DNA from: Ignavibacteriota bacterium
GTDB taxonomy: Bacteria > Bacteroidota > Ignavibacteria > UBA10030 > UBA6906
Reading direction: 5' to 3'
Assembly: GCA_003158475.1 (NCBI GenBank)
Contig: PMJR01000069.1
Span: 1 to 62,016, forward strand
Length of the DNA: 62,016 bases
Shown here: piece after piece, positions 50,355-59,044 of the stretch
How positions within the stretch are numbered: the stretch's first letter is position 1
Layout: every line of letters begins with the position of its first letter
Notes under the pieces: generated by a model
What the model saw: the letters and a program-made list of their open reading frames with translations, nothing else
What the model was told of the DNA's origin: nothing
Databases searched by the model: none
Translations under genes and position numbers: made by a program

Positions 50355-52271
50355 TTGACGAAAACGTCCCTTCTTTCACTCAGCGCGTTTATGCTGACGA
50401 TGATTCCGCCTGTCACGTTATCCCAGATACACTTCACGGCGACCCTGAACGGAGGACAGGAAGTGCCGCCGGTGGTTACTCCGGCAACAGGGAGCGGCTC
50501 GTTCGAGTTGAGCGGGGATCTCACAGAGCTCAGGTACTTTGTGTCGTATCAGGGAATGACTGCGAGCGATGTGGGTCTTCATGGGGGCGCGACCGGGGCA
50601 AACGGCACGCTCATCAGAGGTCTGACATCGCCCACGTCGGCATCCGGGACATTCAGCGGCGTCTGGAAGAGCGACGACGCCGTGCCGCTGACGCCTGCTT
50701 CCGTGGATTCACTCCTGACCGGGAGGATGTACATCGAGCTGAACAGCGCCGATCCGCACGTCACAGGTGGGATCCGCGGGCAACTCGGTCTTTCAACCTC
50801 GCTTCATTTCGAAGCCGTCTTTGAAGGCGCCCAGGAGAATCCTCCCGTTCCGACAACCGCCGGTGGGACCGGCGTGTTCGTGCTGGATAAAACAAGGACA
50901 CAACTTGATTACTGGGTCACGTACCGTGGCCTCACCGGCACTTTGAGCTCCGCGGGTGACATCCGCGCGGCCGCTGCTCACACAACCGGCCCCGAAGTGC
51001 GCACGATTGCCTCTGCAGGAGGTCCTCCCTCGGCGACAATCATAGGATCGTGGAAATCAACAGACGTTCAGCCATTGACCGGTGCAATCGTCGATTCGCT
51101 CATCGGCGGCAGGATCTATTCCAATTTCTCGACCGCCGCAAATCCTGGAGGGGAGATTCGCGGCCAGCTCGTCCTGAGGGCCGGCATGGGGTTTGTCGCT
51201 TTCCTGGACAGCGCCGGGGAGAATCCGGCGACGACGACACACGCTTCCGGCACAGGTTCTTTTGTCCTGAACGACGCACGCAACCAACTGACGTACAATC
51301 TGACGTACATCGGGCTTTCGGGTAATATCTCCGGAGGTGGCCATATTCATCTGGGGGAATCCGGAAACACCGGGGTGATTGTTAAAACCCTCGCACCGGA
51401 CGGCGGGATGGCGGAAGGAACGATTTCGGGGATCTGGAGCGGGACTGACGTGACGCAGAACTTCTCGCCGGCGCTGGCGGAATCACTTATCAGCGGCAAG
51501 CTTTATACAGATCTTCACACAGCGTCAAACGGAGGGGGCGAGATTCGCGGCCAGGTCAACCTCACCACCGGCGTTGGCTTTACGTCGCAATTGTCAGCCA
51601 AAGAAAACGTGCCCCCGACTGTCCTGAGCAATGCGACAGGCACTGCGTCCGTGATCCTCAGTCCTGACCGTCAAAGAATATCGTACAACCTCACCTATCT
51701 CGGCATCAGCGACGGCATTTCAGCGTCCGGGGGACATTTTCATGCAGGCGCAAGGGGCCTCAGTGGAGAACTCCTGAAGTTGATTGTTCCCCCGTTTGCC
51801 CCCAATGCTTACACCGTTGTCGGCGAGTGGAGTACCTCTGATGCCGGATCGCAGCCGCTCACCTCAGCGATCGTTGACTCTCTCATCGCCGGACATATCT
51901 ACATAAACCTTCATAGCGGAGCGTATATCGGTGGCGAGATCCGCGGACAGGTGTCGCGCGATTTCGACGTGCTGACCTCGATTCGAGAACTGCCCCCGAT
52001 GGCCCCCGGGGAGTTCCGTCTCGAGCAAAACTATCCCAATCCGTTCAACCCGAGCACCACAATCCGATTTCAGGTTCCGCACGCCTCAAACGTGAGTCTT
52101 GTCATTTACAACGCCCTTGGACAGAAGGTAGCGACGCTCTTTCAGGGAGAGAAGGCCGCCGGCATATTTTCAGTGAAGTTCAGCGCATCTGATCTTGGCA
52201 GCGGCGTCTACTTTTGCAGGCTTCAGGCCGGGGAGCTTGTGCAGACGAAGAAAGTGCTCCTCGTGAAATAG
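50355..52271 (+). CDS. Secreted four-CHRD-domain protein with T9SS sorting domain
   Basis: A signal peptide is followed by four CHRD domains in tandem (about 120-130 residues each). Each has the pattern FTATLNGGQEVPPV, a TGSGSFEL strand and GGEIRGQL at the end. The C-terminus EFRLEQNYPNPFNPSTTI followed by VYFCRLQAGELVQTKKVLLVK is a type A T9SS sorting domain, removed on the cell surface. CHRD domains are structural beta modules of unclear ligand. The TTG at 50355 with GAGG eight bases upstream starts just before the signal peptide, and the track start at 50328 adds residues not typical of a signal. The product is 638 aa. Confidence 0.92.
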   Translation: MTKTSLLSLSAFMLTMIPPVTLSQIHFTATLNGGQEVPPVVTPATGSGSFELSGDLTELRYFVSYQGMTASDVGLHGGATGANGTLIRGLTSPTSASGTFSGVWKSDDAVPLTPASVDSLLTGRMYIELNSADPHVTGGIRGQLGLSTSLHFEAVFEGAQENPPVPTTAGGTGVFVLDKTRTQLDYWVTYRGLTGTLSSAGDIRAAAAHTTGPEVRTIASAGGPPSATIIGSWKSTDVQPLTGAIVDSLIGGRIYSNFSTAANPGGEIRGQLVLRAGMGFVAFLDSAGENPATTTHASGTGSFVLNDARNQLTYNLTYIGLSGNISGGGHIHLGESGNTGVIVKTLAPDGGMAEGTISGIWSGTDVTQNFSPALAESLISGKLYTDLHTASNGGGEIRGQVNLTTGVGFTSQLSAKENVPPTVLSNATGTASVILSPDRQRISYNLTYLGISDGISASGGHFHAGARGLSGELLKLIVPPFAPNAYTVVGEWSTSDAGSQPLTSAIVDSLIAGHIYINLHSGAYIGGEIRGQVSRDFDVLTSIRELPPMAPGEFRLEQNYPNPFNPSTTIRFQVPHASNVSLVIYNALGQKVATLFQGEKAAGIFSVKFSASDLGSGVYFCRLQAGELVQTKKVLLVK

Positions 52272-52562
52272 GCGCCAGGTTGACCACGCCGTGGAGATGC
52301 TCGGGCTGGAGATGGCTATACAGTTCGGTTACAATAGGTGATGGGTGACCCAGGAAAGGGACCAGCAATGTCACACCATCTGCATCCCCCACATCGACTA
52401 TTGTCGTCGGAGCGAGTCTGATTGTTGGGTCTTTTTGGTTTTGCAATAGAACAAGTATTCACTTCACTGGGTAGTTATTATTTCTTGCCGCAGGCAGTTT
52501 ATTCTGGACAAGTCTGATGTCGCAACCGGGTTCACTTGGAAACATGACACTGGAATTGGGTT
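52272..52562. other. Intergenic region between convergent genes
   Basis: These 291 bases lie between the convergent CHRD and dehydrogenase genes. They are lower in GC than the neighbours. I see no gene and no strong terminator hairpin in the first 60 bases after the CHRD stop. Confidence 0.4.
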
Positions 52563-53447
52563 TCAGGTGGATCTTCCCGCACTTCTGTGCGCAAGGTAGT
52601 CATAGATGGCCGAAAAATCTTCTTCGCCGTGGCCTTCGCGAATTGCGAAGTGGTAGATTTCCTTTGCAACGTTCGTTACGGGCATGGGCACACCGGTTTC
52701 GTAACCACTTACTGTGGCGAGTTGGAGATCTTTCTGCAACCACTGCAAAGGGAAATCCGCGTGTTTAAAATCTCCGTTTTCGATCCGCTCCCGCTTGACC
52801 GAAAGGAACGGGGCAGCCGCCGGCCCGCTCAACAAAGCCTCAAACAATGATTCACGTGAGAGACCGAGAGATTCACCGAGGACCAGCCCTTCGGCAAAAG
52901 CGGCCATCACCGTTCCCAGCAATTGGTTCATCACTATTTTCAGAGATGCGCCCATCCCTTGTCCGCCGCAGTGAATGATCTTGCTCCCGATGCATGCCAA
53001 CAGTGGCCGGCAGGCTTCCAAATCGCCCGCCTCACCTCCCACCAGAAAAGTGAGTTTTGCCGCCGCCGCCATGTCCTTGGAGCCACTGACCGGGGCACCG
53101 AGGAATCGAATGCCATGCGCCTGGGACTCCGCGGCCATTTTCCTGGAGAACGACGGGTTGACGGTGCTGCAGTCAATCCACATTCGGCCCGGTGCCAATC
53201 CTGAAAGAAATCCGGCCTGGCCCATCGATGCTTCCTCAACGGCTGCAGGATGCGCCAGCATTGTAAAGACTACCTCCACTTGTGACGCCAATTCGGCCGG
53301 GGAATCGGCCCACCGCACGCCTTCAGCCAACAAGGGCTCCGCCTTCTCTCGTGTACGGTTGAAGACGACCATGGAGTGGCCGCCTTTTTGCAGGTTTGCC
53401 GCCATGCGACTGCCCATGATGCCCAGACCGATGAACCCGATGGTCAT
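52563..53447 (-). CDS. NAD(P)-dependent beta-hydroxyacid dehydrogenase (GLYR/HIBADH-like)
   Basis: The 294-aa cytoplasmic enzyme carries the dinucleotide motif IGFIGLGIMGSRMAANL, the substrate loop DCSTVNPSFSRK, the GAPVSGS motif and the catalytic lysine in GASLKIVMNQLLG. This is the beta-hydroxyacid dehydrogenase family. Members reduce succinic semialdehyde or glyoxylate, or oxidise 3-hydroxyisobutyrate. The motif order and the short chain fit the glyoxylate/succinic semialdehyde reductase branch. Its ATG overlaps the aldo-keto reductase stop by four bases (ATGA), so the two are made together. Substrate is not decided by sequence. Confidence 0.9.
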   Translation of the reverse strand: MTIGFIGLGIMGSRMAANLQKGGHSMVVFNRTREKAEPLLAEGVRWADSPAELASQVEVVFTMLAHPAAVEEASMGQAGFLSGLAPGRMWIDCSTVNPSFSRKMAAESQAHGIRFLGAPVSGSKDMAAAAKLTFLVGGEAGDLEACRPLLACIGSKIIHCGGQGMGASLKIVMNQLLGTVMAAFAEGLVLGESLGLSRESLFEALLSGPAAAPFLSVKRERIENGDFKHADFPLQWLQKDLQLATVSGYETGVPMPVTNVAKEIYHFAIREGHGEEDFSAIYDYLAHRSAGRST

Positions 53448-54415
53448 TTGCCCCCCCTGGCGAGTTCGTTGACCGATTCAATCTCCGTGAGGTCCGATTC
53501 TGTGAGATGAACATCCACCGCAACGACCATATCGTCCACCTGCTCCGGCTTCCGTGCGCCGACGATCGCAGCAGTCACTGCCGGGTGCCGCAGTGTCCAG
53601 GCAATCGCGACCGCACCAGGGGAACAGGAATGCCGTTCGCCAACCGCGCGCAACCGTTCGACCACGGCCAGATTGGCCGACAACCACGGCTCATTGAATT
53701 CAGGACTGCGTTTGCGCCAATCATCAGCGGGCATCTTGGCAATACGTTCCCGTGTCATGGCACCGGTCAACAGCCCGGAGGCCATGGGTGAATAAACGAT
53801 CGTGCCGATTTCTGACTGTTGGCAAAACGGCAGAATCTCCGGCCCCACTTCCGGATGAACCAGCGAGTAAGGTGGCTGCAAAGAGGTGATCGGTGCAATA
53901 GCCTGCGCCCGCTCCATCTGTTCGACATTGAAATTTGAAACGCCGATCCAACGCGCCTTGCCTTCACGCCGCAACTGCGCCATCGTGCTCCACCCTTCTT
54001 CCAGTTCGTTCACATCGTCCACCGGCCAATGGATTTGGTAGAGGTCAATAGTGTCCACCTTGAGCCGCCGCAGACTCTCCTCGCATTCCTGCCGGATGGA
54101 GGCAGCGGTTAAGTCGTGACGAGTCTGGCCTTGCGCGTCCCAACGGAGACCGCATTTGGTGAAGACATGCGGCTGCGGTCCGTGCCATGTCGCGAGCGCC
54201 CGAGAGACAATCTCTTCCGAGTGCCCCACGCCATACACCGCCGCCGTGTCAATCCAGTTCACGCCCAACTCCAGCGCGCGGTGAATCGCGGCGACGGAGT
54301 CGCTATCGTTTTGTTGTCCCCAGGCGAATTGCCAGCCCGCCCCCCCAATGGCCCAGGACCCGTAACCCACGGCTGTGATGGACAGATCTGAATTTCCAAG
54401 CCGTTTTGTTTTCAT
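53444..54415 (-). CDS. Aldo/keto reductase
   Basis: The 323-aa (beta/alpha)8 enzyme has the AKR tetrad positions: Asp and Tyr in WIDTAAVYGVG, Lys in VFTKCGLR and His in LYQIHWP. The C-terminal nucleotide site reads AAIVGARKPEQVDD. It should reduce or oxidise a carbonyl or sugar aldehyde with NADP(H). The ATG at 54415 gives the usual MKTKRLGNSDL start. An upstream ATG at 54439 adds eight unremarkable residues. It is co-translated with the beta-hydroxyacid dehydrogenase. The pair stands apart from the main sugar operon. Confidence 0.92.
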   Translation of the reverse strand: MKTKRLGNSDLSITAVGYGSWAIGGAGWQFAWGQQNDSDSVAAIHRALELGVNWIDTAAVYGVGHSEEIVSRALATWHGPQPHVFTKCGLRWDAQGQTRHDLTAASIRQECEESLRRLKVDTIDLYQIHWPVDDVNELEEGWSTMAQLRREGKARWIGVSNFNVEQMERAQAIAPITSLQPPYSLVHPEVGPEILPFCQQSEIGTIVYSPMASGLLTGAMTRERIAKMPADDWRKRSPEFNEPWLSANLAVVERLRAVGERHSCSPGAVAIAWTLRHPAVTAAIVGARKPEQVDDMVVAVDVHLTESDLTEIESVNELARGGK

Positions 54416-54786
54416 GTGCCCGGATGTTGTTGTTTCCATGATTCGTGAATACTGATAAACGTTGTGTTGACCACTTCTCGATCTTACAGCGGATCGATCC
54501 GAACAAGCGGTTGGCCCGCAGCGTGGCTCAGTGCAGTTTCTGTCTCCGACCGGGCTTGCGCAAAATCCCGTTGGCCACACCGTGCTGGCCACACAGCGGT
54601 TCGCTGGTATCGAAACGATCCCGCTGATACCAATGAAGCCCCTTTCCACCTTCAGAAGAGGCCTGTTCAAATGAACGTGTCTTCAATGTACTCCGCCTGT
54701 CGCGGATTGTCAATTCCATCTTTGGATCTCAAGAATCGTAACCTGGCGGGAATAAGTGTGTTACCATAAATCAGGAGGATTATAGA
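54416..54786. other. Gene-free divergent region, possibly degenerate
   Basis: About 370 bases between divergent genes without a convincing ORF. The short reading frames on both strands (102 and 63 aa) show no domain. TGGCCACACCGTGCTGGCCACAC contains a short direct repeat (TGGCCACAC twice). Promoters for both genes should be here but are not clear. Confidence 0.35.
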
Positions 54787-55158
54787 ATGGCCAAAGGTGA
54801 CGATATTCAGGAGAGGCTTGTGCTTCTCGGAGTTTCGTTGCTCCACATATGCGACAAACTGCCCGAATCAAAGACCTCGGGACATATTGCCTCGCAGTTG
54901 CTCCGGAGCGGAACCTCCCCGGCTTCGAACTACGCCGAGGCGCGCGGGGCGGAGAGCGACAACGACTTTGTGCATAAACTCAAAGTAGTTCTGAAGGAGC
55001 TGAATGAGTGCCTCGTGTGGCTGGCACTCATTGAACGGGGGAACCTGCTTTCAGGCGATTCCCTGAAGATAGCTCAGGAAGATTGCACGGTGGTCTGCAG
55101 AATCATCGCAGCCAGCATCAACACGGTGAAAGGGCGGATGAAAAAGGAGGCGGGATAG
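54787..55158 (+). CDS. Four-helix-bundle protein (23S rRNA intervening-sequence protein type)
   Basis: The 123-aa protein belongs to the four-helix-bundle family first found in intervening sequences of 23S rRNA genes (TIGR02436-type). The features are a first helix with ERLVLLGVSLLHICDKLP, then IASQLLRSGTSPASNYAEARGAES, then FVHKLKVVLKELNECLVWLALI and a last helix ending in Lys-rich residues. These proteins form pentamers, with no known catalytic role. AGGAGG lies eight bases before the ATG. The gene is free-standing, with an A/T-rich inverted repeat behind it, not in an rRNA gene. Confidence 0.9.
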   Translation: MAKGDDIQERLVLLGVSLLHICDKLPESKTSGHIASQLLRSGTSPASNYAEARGAESDNDFVHKLKVVLKELNECLVWLALIERGNLLSGDSLKIAQEDCTVVCRIIAASINTVKGRMKKEAG

Positions 55159-55182
55159 ACGGCTGGATCTACAGGGTTAATT

Positions 55183-55259
55183 GAAGATTGAGAATTGAAA
55201 CTCGAGAATCGAAAATTCATTTACAATCCTCGATCCTCAATTTTCCATTTTCAATCTTC
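55183..55259. repeat. A/T-rich inverted repeat between convergent gene and tRNA
   Basis: GAAGATTGAGAATTGAAA at 55183-55200 pairs with TTTCCATTTTCAATCTTC at 55242-55259 over 16 of 18 positions. The inner part contains further related GAATCG/CGATCC copies. It sits between the four-helix-bundle gene (+) and tRNA-Lys (-), so it may end transcription in both directions, or be a copy of a dispersed repeat. Confidence 0.6.
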
Positions 55260-55260
55260 G

Positions 55261-55333
55261 TGCACCCACCAGGACTCGAACCTGGAACCCACTGATTAAG
55301 AGTCAGTTGCTCTACCAATTGAGCCATGGGTGC
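55261..55333 (-). tRNA. tRNA-Lys (anticodon CTT)
   Basis: The sequence GCACCCATGGCTCAATTGGT folds with TGGGTGC as acceptor stem, an anticodon arm CTGACTCTTAATCAG giving anticodon CTT, and the T arm CCAGGTTCGAGTCCTGG. CCA is not encoded. It lies 22 bases behind secG on the same strand, so it may be processed from the secG transcript. Confidence 0.96.
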
Positions 55334-55355
55334 GGAGATCGTGCCTCACGACCCC

Positions 55356-55727
55356 CTACTTCGGGGGTGTCGCGGGGACCGGCGAAGGGTTCGACTGCTC
55401 CGGCATGGTCACGGGGGCCTCGGCCGGCGGAAGCTGCGGTGTTACGGCAGTTCTTCCGCCCTTGGAAAGGACGCTTTCGACATTCCCGGAGCTCCTTGAA
55501 GGAAGGAAAAACACGTTGATCACGAGACTGAGAACGATGAACGCTGCGGCCAGCACCTGCGTGCCTCGGATGAGGAAGTCAGCGGTCCTCCGTACTCCAA
55601 AGACCATACCAACATTCCCCCCGCCGAATGTCCCGGCGAGCCCCCCTCCTTTGCTGGATTGCATCAGTATGACGACGATCAGAAGAAGACAGATGATGAT
55701 TTCAAGCGACATCAATAATGTAAACAT
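55356..55727 (-). CDS. secG: Preprotein translocase subunit SecG
   Basis: The 123-aa protein has two membrane helices joined by the conserved cytoplasmic loop MQSSKGGGLAGTFGGG, and ends with a Pro-rich tail of about 40 residues. SecG assists SecYE during SecA-driven export. The second helix (VLAAAFIVLSLVINVFF) follows ADFLIRGTQ, in family order. The Pro-rich C-terminus is longer than in many SecG proteins. It lies 74 bases after ribE and just before tRNA-Lys. Confidence 0.93.
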   Translation of the reverse strand: MFTLLMSLEIIICLLLIVVILMQSSKGGGLAGTFGGGNVGMVFGVRRTADFLIRGTQVLAAAFIVLSLVINVFFLPSRSSGNVESVLSKGGRTAVTPQLPPAEAPVTMPEQSNPSPVPATPPK

Positions 55728-55801
55728 GGACGCACTCGCTGTGGAAGATACTCAATAATCGTTCTAAGATACGAAAAGATGCATAGTGAAGCAATAGTCC
55801 G

Positions 55802-56455
55802 CTAGATATTGTATCCCCAGGCCCTCAACTTTTCGGCAGTGAGCGGCTCGGGGACGGAAGCGCCTTTCTCCGACGTAACGAGTCTTTCGATGTATTTCCC
55901 TATGACGTCAAACTCCAGGTTTACCCGCATTCCCTTCCTGGCGTGAGAGAGCGTGGTTTTGCTGAGCGTGTGGGGTATGACAGCAACCGTAAACTCGTTC
56001 CCCCCCGCGGAGGCGACCGTGAGGCTGACACCATCGACGGCGATCGACCCGACAGGAATCACGTACTTCGCGAAGGGAGCCGGAAACGTGATGGTCACCA
56101 GATGACTGCTCTCTTTCACTTCGACGCCTGCAATCGTACCGACGCAGTCGACGTGACCGAGCACGAGGTGCCCCCCCAATCGTTCGTTCAGCCTGACCGG
56201 AAGTTCGAGGTTCACTTCAGTTCCCGCGCCGAACTCGCCGAGCGTCGTTTTGCTCAGGGTCTCCTCGACTGCCTGGACCGTGAATGTCCGTGTCGATTTG
56301 GCGATCACGGTCAGACACGCCCCGTTCAGCGAGATGCTGTCGTTCACGCGCAGCTCCGACGATGAAGCAGGCGCCTCCACCGTCATGCGAACTCCCCCTC
56401 CTTCACAAATGACGCCGCTCACGCGGCCGATCTCGCCTATGATACCGGTAAACAC
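55802..56455 (-). CDS. ribE: Riboflavin synthase alpha subunit
   Basis: This 217-aa enzyme dismutates two 6,7-dimethyl-8-ribityllumazine molecules into riboflavin. The two homologous lumazine-binding halves are visible: VNDSISLNGACLTV and VGSIAVDGVSLTVA, each after an FTGIIGEIGRV- or LVLGHVDCVGTI-type strand. I start it at the GTG at 56455, where the family start MFTGII is formed, with GGGGAG nine bases upstream. The ATG at 56464 used in the track is too close to that SD. It directly follows ribD. No FMN riboswitch is seen ahead. Confidence 0.93.
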   Translation of the reverse strand: MFTGIIGEIGRVSGVICEGGGVRMTVEAPASSSELRVNDSISLNGACLTVIAKSTRTFTVQAVEETLSKTTLGEFGAGTEVNLELPVRLNERLGGHLVLGHVDCVGTIAGVEVKESSHLVTITFPAPFAKYVIPVGSIAVDGVSLTVASAGGNEFTVAVIPHTLSKTTLSHARKGMRVNLEFDVIGKYIERLVTSEKGASVPEPLTAEKLRAWGYNI

Positions 56456-56460
56456 TACGG

Positions 56461-57594
56461 TCATCTCCCCTGTCTGAACTGCGTTGTGAAAAGCACGTCC
56501 TTCCCAACGCGGCGGGTCTGGAACCCCGTGAAGCGTACGAAAGGCGATTTCCGCCGTCTCCCGCTCCCGAATACCGGGACCCCGGCGCCGAGCATCAACG
56601 GCGTGACGAATATGCTCAACTCGTCGGCAAGCCCCTCTCCCAGGAACTGTGTGAAAATGCTGCTCCCTCCTTCCACGAGCACGGATCCGACGGAGAACCT
56701 GTACAGCGCCGCGAGAACTTCACGGAGTCCCAGCACCCCCTTCGGGGCGGGAAAGCGGAGCACGAGAATCCCCCTTGCTTCGAGCCGCTGCACCTTGCTC
56801 TTTGCGGCTGCCGCGGCACGCTCGGAGACGCAGAGGAAAACGCCCCGACCTCTGTCACGCCGCAGGACGCTTGCATGCTCGGGGATCGACAGGCGTCCGT
56901 CTATCACCACCACATGCGGATCGTGTCCCCGGGAATGCCGGACAGTGAGGTGGGGGTTGTCGGCATGCACGGTGCCGGCCCCCACGAGCACCGCGTCGTG
57001 CTCCGCGCGCCATCTGTGCACCAGCCGGAGCGAGGGGCTCGAGGTGAGATACCTGGGGGCCCGCTCTCCCCCTATGAATCCGTCGATGCTCTGGGCAATC
57101 TTCACATGGACGTACGGCATCGCCCGGGCGATATGCTTCAGGAAGAACCTGTTCAACTGCCTTGCTTCAGCCTCGAGAAGACCGCACGACACGCGTATCC
57201 CGGCCCCACGCAGCGCCCGTATTCCTCTTCCCGCGACAAGCGGGTTGGGGTCCTTCATTGCGATCACCACGGACCCGATCCCGGAGGCGATGATCCTCTC
57301 CGTGCATGGTGGGGTCTTGCCGTAGTGTGCACACGGTTCCAGGTTGACGAACAGGGTGGTCCCTGCGAGATTGCCCCGGGCCAACCGGAGGCAATCGACC
57401 TCCGCGTGCGGGCCACCGAACCGACGGTGCCAGCCGCGGGCAATGATCCTGTTCCCGCGGACGAGAACCGCCCCCACGAGTGGGTTCGGGCTCACGCGTC
57501 CTTTCCCCCGAGATGCGAGCTTCATGCATTCCCGCATGAAACGTTCATCCGGCGCGACGGCGGCCCTGGCATGTCCCGGCTTGAGCGGGCTCAT
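56461..57594 (-). CDS. ribD: Bifunctional riboflavin deaminase/reductase
   Basis: The 377-aa protein catalyses two steps of riboflavin synthesis. The N-terminal deaminase has the zinc site HAEVDCL and EPCAHYGKTPPC. The C-terminal reductase begins near residue 165 (VHVKIAQSIDGFIGG) and includes VLVEGGSSIFTQFL near the end. The start at 57594 lies three bases from the stop of the histidine kinase gene, so ribD, ribE and the two-component genes are probably on one transcript. Length and motifs are normal. Confidence 0.94.
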   Translation of the reverse strand: MSPLKPGHARAAVAPDERFMRECMKLASRGKGRVSPNPLVGAVLVRGNRIIARGWHRRFGGPHAEVDCLRLARGNLAGTTLFVNLEPCAHYGKTPPCTERIIASGIGSVVIAMKDPNPLVAGRGIRALRGAGIRVSCGLLEAEARQLNRFFLKHIARAMPYVHVKIAQSIDGFIGGERAPRYLTSSPSLRLVHRWRAEHDAVLVGAGTVHADNPHLTVRHSRGHDPHVVVIDGRLSIPEHASVLRRDRGRGVFLCVSERAAAAAKSKVQRLEARGILVLRFPAPKGVLGLREVLAALYRFSVGSVLVEGGSSIFTQFLGEGLADELSIFVTPLMLGAGVPVFGSGRRRKSPFVRFTGFQTRRVGKDVLFTTQFRQGR

Positions 57595-57597
57595 TGC

Positions 57598-59040
57598 TCA
57601 GCGCCTGAGCGAGAACATGAACCTGCTTCCTTTGCCAACGATGCTCTCCACCCGGATTGTCCCTCCGTGGGCTTCGACGATATGCTTCACGATCGCAAGC
57701 CCCAGCCCTGTCCCCCCGACATCCCGGGAGCGGTCTTTGTCAACACGGTAGAACCGCTCGAAGATCCGTCCGAGATGCTGTCCGGGGATCCCGCTCCCGG
57801 TATCCGCCACCTCCACGCAGACCGCGTCCGTCCCCTCGCGCTTCGCGCTGACCGTGATTGATCCGCCGTCTTCCGTGTACTTGATGGCGTTGTCGAGGAG
57901 GTTGATCATAACCTGCTTCAGTCGTTCCCTGTCGGCATACACCTTGTCATCCGTGCATTCTCCCGTGGCCAGCGTCAGTCTGAGGTTTTTTTTTGCAGCC
58001 GCGGGGGCCATCTCGTCGCTCACCTCCCGCAGGAGGTCCGCCAGGGGCATGAAGCGGAAGCTCATCTTCATCTCACCGGATTCAATCCGGGAGATCTCGA
58101 TGAGATCGTTGAGCAGGGCGTTGAGCCGTCCGGCATGTTTGTGCGCTTTCTCCAGGAATTCCCTGTTGACCGCCGGATCATCCACCGCACCGTCGAGGAG
58201 CGTCTCGAGGAATCCCTGAAGCGAGAAAATCGGCGTGCGCAGTTCGTGAGAGACGTTCCCCAGGAACTCGCTTCTTACCCGCTCGAGCTTCTTCAACTGG
58301 GTGATGTCATTTCCAAGTTTTCCCGCCATGTCATTGATTGAGGAGGCGAGTGTCCCGATCTCATCCCTGGTCGTCACCGGGATTCGGCGCGAGAGCTCCC
58401 CTTCACGGATCGCGCGCGCGGCACTGGCGATCTCCAGTATGGGTCTCGTGATCCGCCTCGAGGCGCGGGAACTCACAACGGCGATGATGATGACGGAGAG
58501 GAGGCCGATTGCCCAGATGATGATCTGGACCTGGCGGTCGAGCGCCTGTATGTCGCTGAACGGGCGGGCGACGCGGACGTACAGAGTGTCGCTTCCGTGA
58601 AGGGTCTCCTGTACCACCATCGTCGCGGCGTACAGGAATTCTTCATGCACCGTGGCGCTTTCCCGCCGGTTCAGACCGAATGTGCCGGACCGGCTTCCCT
58701 CGATCTCGGGGCGATGGAGATGGTTTTCCACCGTCGGGAGAGAATCAGCGGGGATCTCGGAGTCGAGCAAAACCACGCCGTCCGCGCGAATGAAGGTCAG
58801 TCGGAGGTTGAGCGACCGCGCCATCCGGCGGATCGTCGTCTCGTGGTTCGCCAGAGAATCCGCCGGGAATTCCCCGCCGCGCACAAGGGCCGCAACCGCC
58901 TCCACGTGCGCGCAGAGTGCCGATTCGGCGCGGCGATCGAGGTAGCTCTTTATTTGCCACGAGGAGAATAGGCTGAAGACCGCCACTCCGGTGACGGTCA
59001 GTCCGATGTACGTGGCGAGGAGCTTCGCGCGGAGTGTCAC
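57598..59040 (-). CDS. phoR: PhoR-like sensor histidine kinase
   Basis: The 480-aa kinase has a first membrane helix near the N-terminus, a periplasmic domain of about 140 residues, a second helix (IIIWAIGLLSVIIIAV), a HAMP region (SRRITRPILEIASAAR), the H-box NVSHELRTPIFSL, an N-box LLDNAIKYT and G boxes ADTGSGIP and GTGLGLAIVKH. The start is the GTG at 59040 because AAGGAGT lies seven bases before it. The track start at 59163 is inside the regulator gene. The adjacent PhoB-like regulator and domain order suggest a PhoR role, but the sensed signal is not shown by the sequence. Confidence 0.85.
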   Translation of the reverse strand: MTLRAKLLATYIGLTVTGVAVFSLFSSWQIKSYLDRRAESALCAHVEAVAALVRGGEFPADSLANHETTIRRMARSLNLRLTFIRADGVVLLDSEIPADSLPTVENHLHRPEIEGSRSGTFGLNRRESATVHEEFLYAATMVVQETLHGSDTLYVRVARPFSDIQALDRQVQIIIWAIGLLSVIIIAVVSSRASRRITRPILEIASAARAIREGELSRRIPVTTRDEIGTLASSINDMAGKLGNDITQLKKLERVRSEFLGNVSHELRTPIFSLQGFLETLLDGAVDDPAVNREFLEKAHKHAGRLNALLNDLIEISRIESGEMKMSFRFMPLADLLREVSDEMAPAAAKKNLRLTLATGECTDDKVYADRERLKQVMINLLDNAIKYTEDGGSITVSAKREGTDAVCVEVADTGSGIPGQHLGRIFERFYRVDKDRSRDVGGTGLGLAIVKHIVEAHGGTIRVESIVGKGSRFMFSLRR

Positions 59041-59044
59041 GTGC

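Noticed and set aside
50144-50524. 126-aa minus-strand ORF near the CHRD gene start
   Set aside because: It overlaps the signal peptide and first CHRD domain and has no recognisable feature.
57595-57598. FMN riboswitch ahead of ribD
   Set aside because: Only three bases separate ribD from the kinase gene, and no RFN-type conserved blocks were seen upstream.
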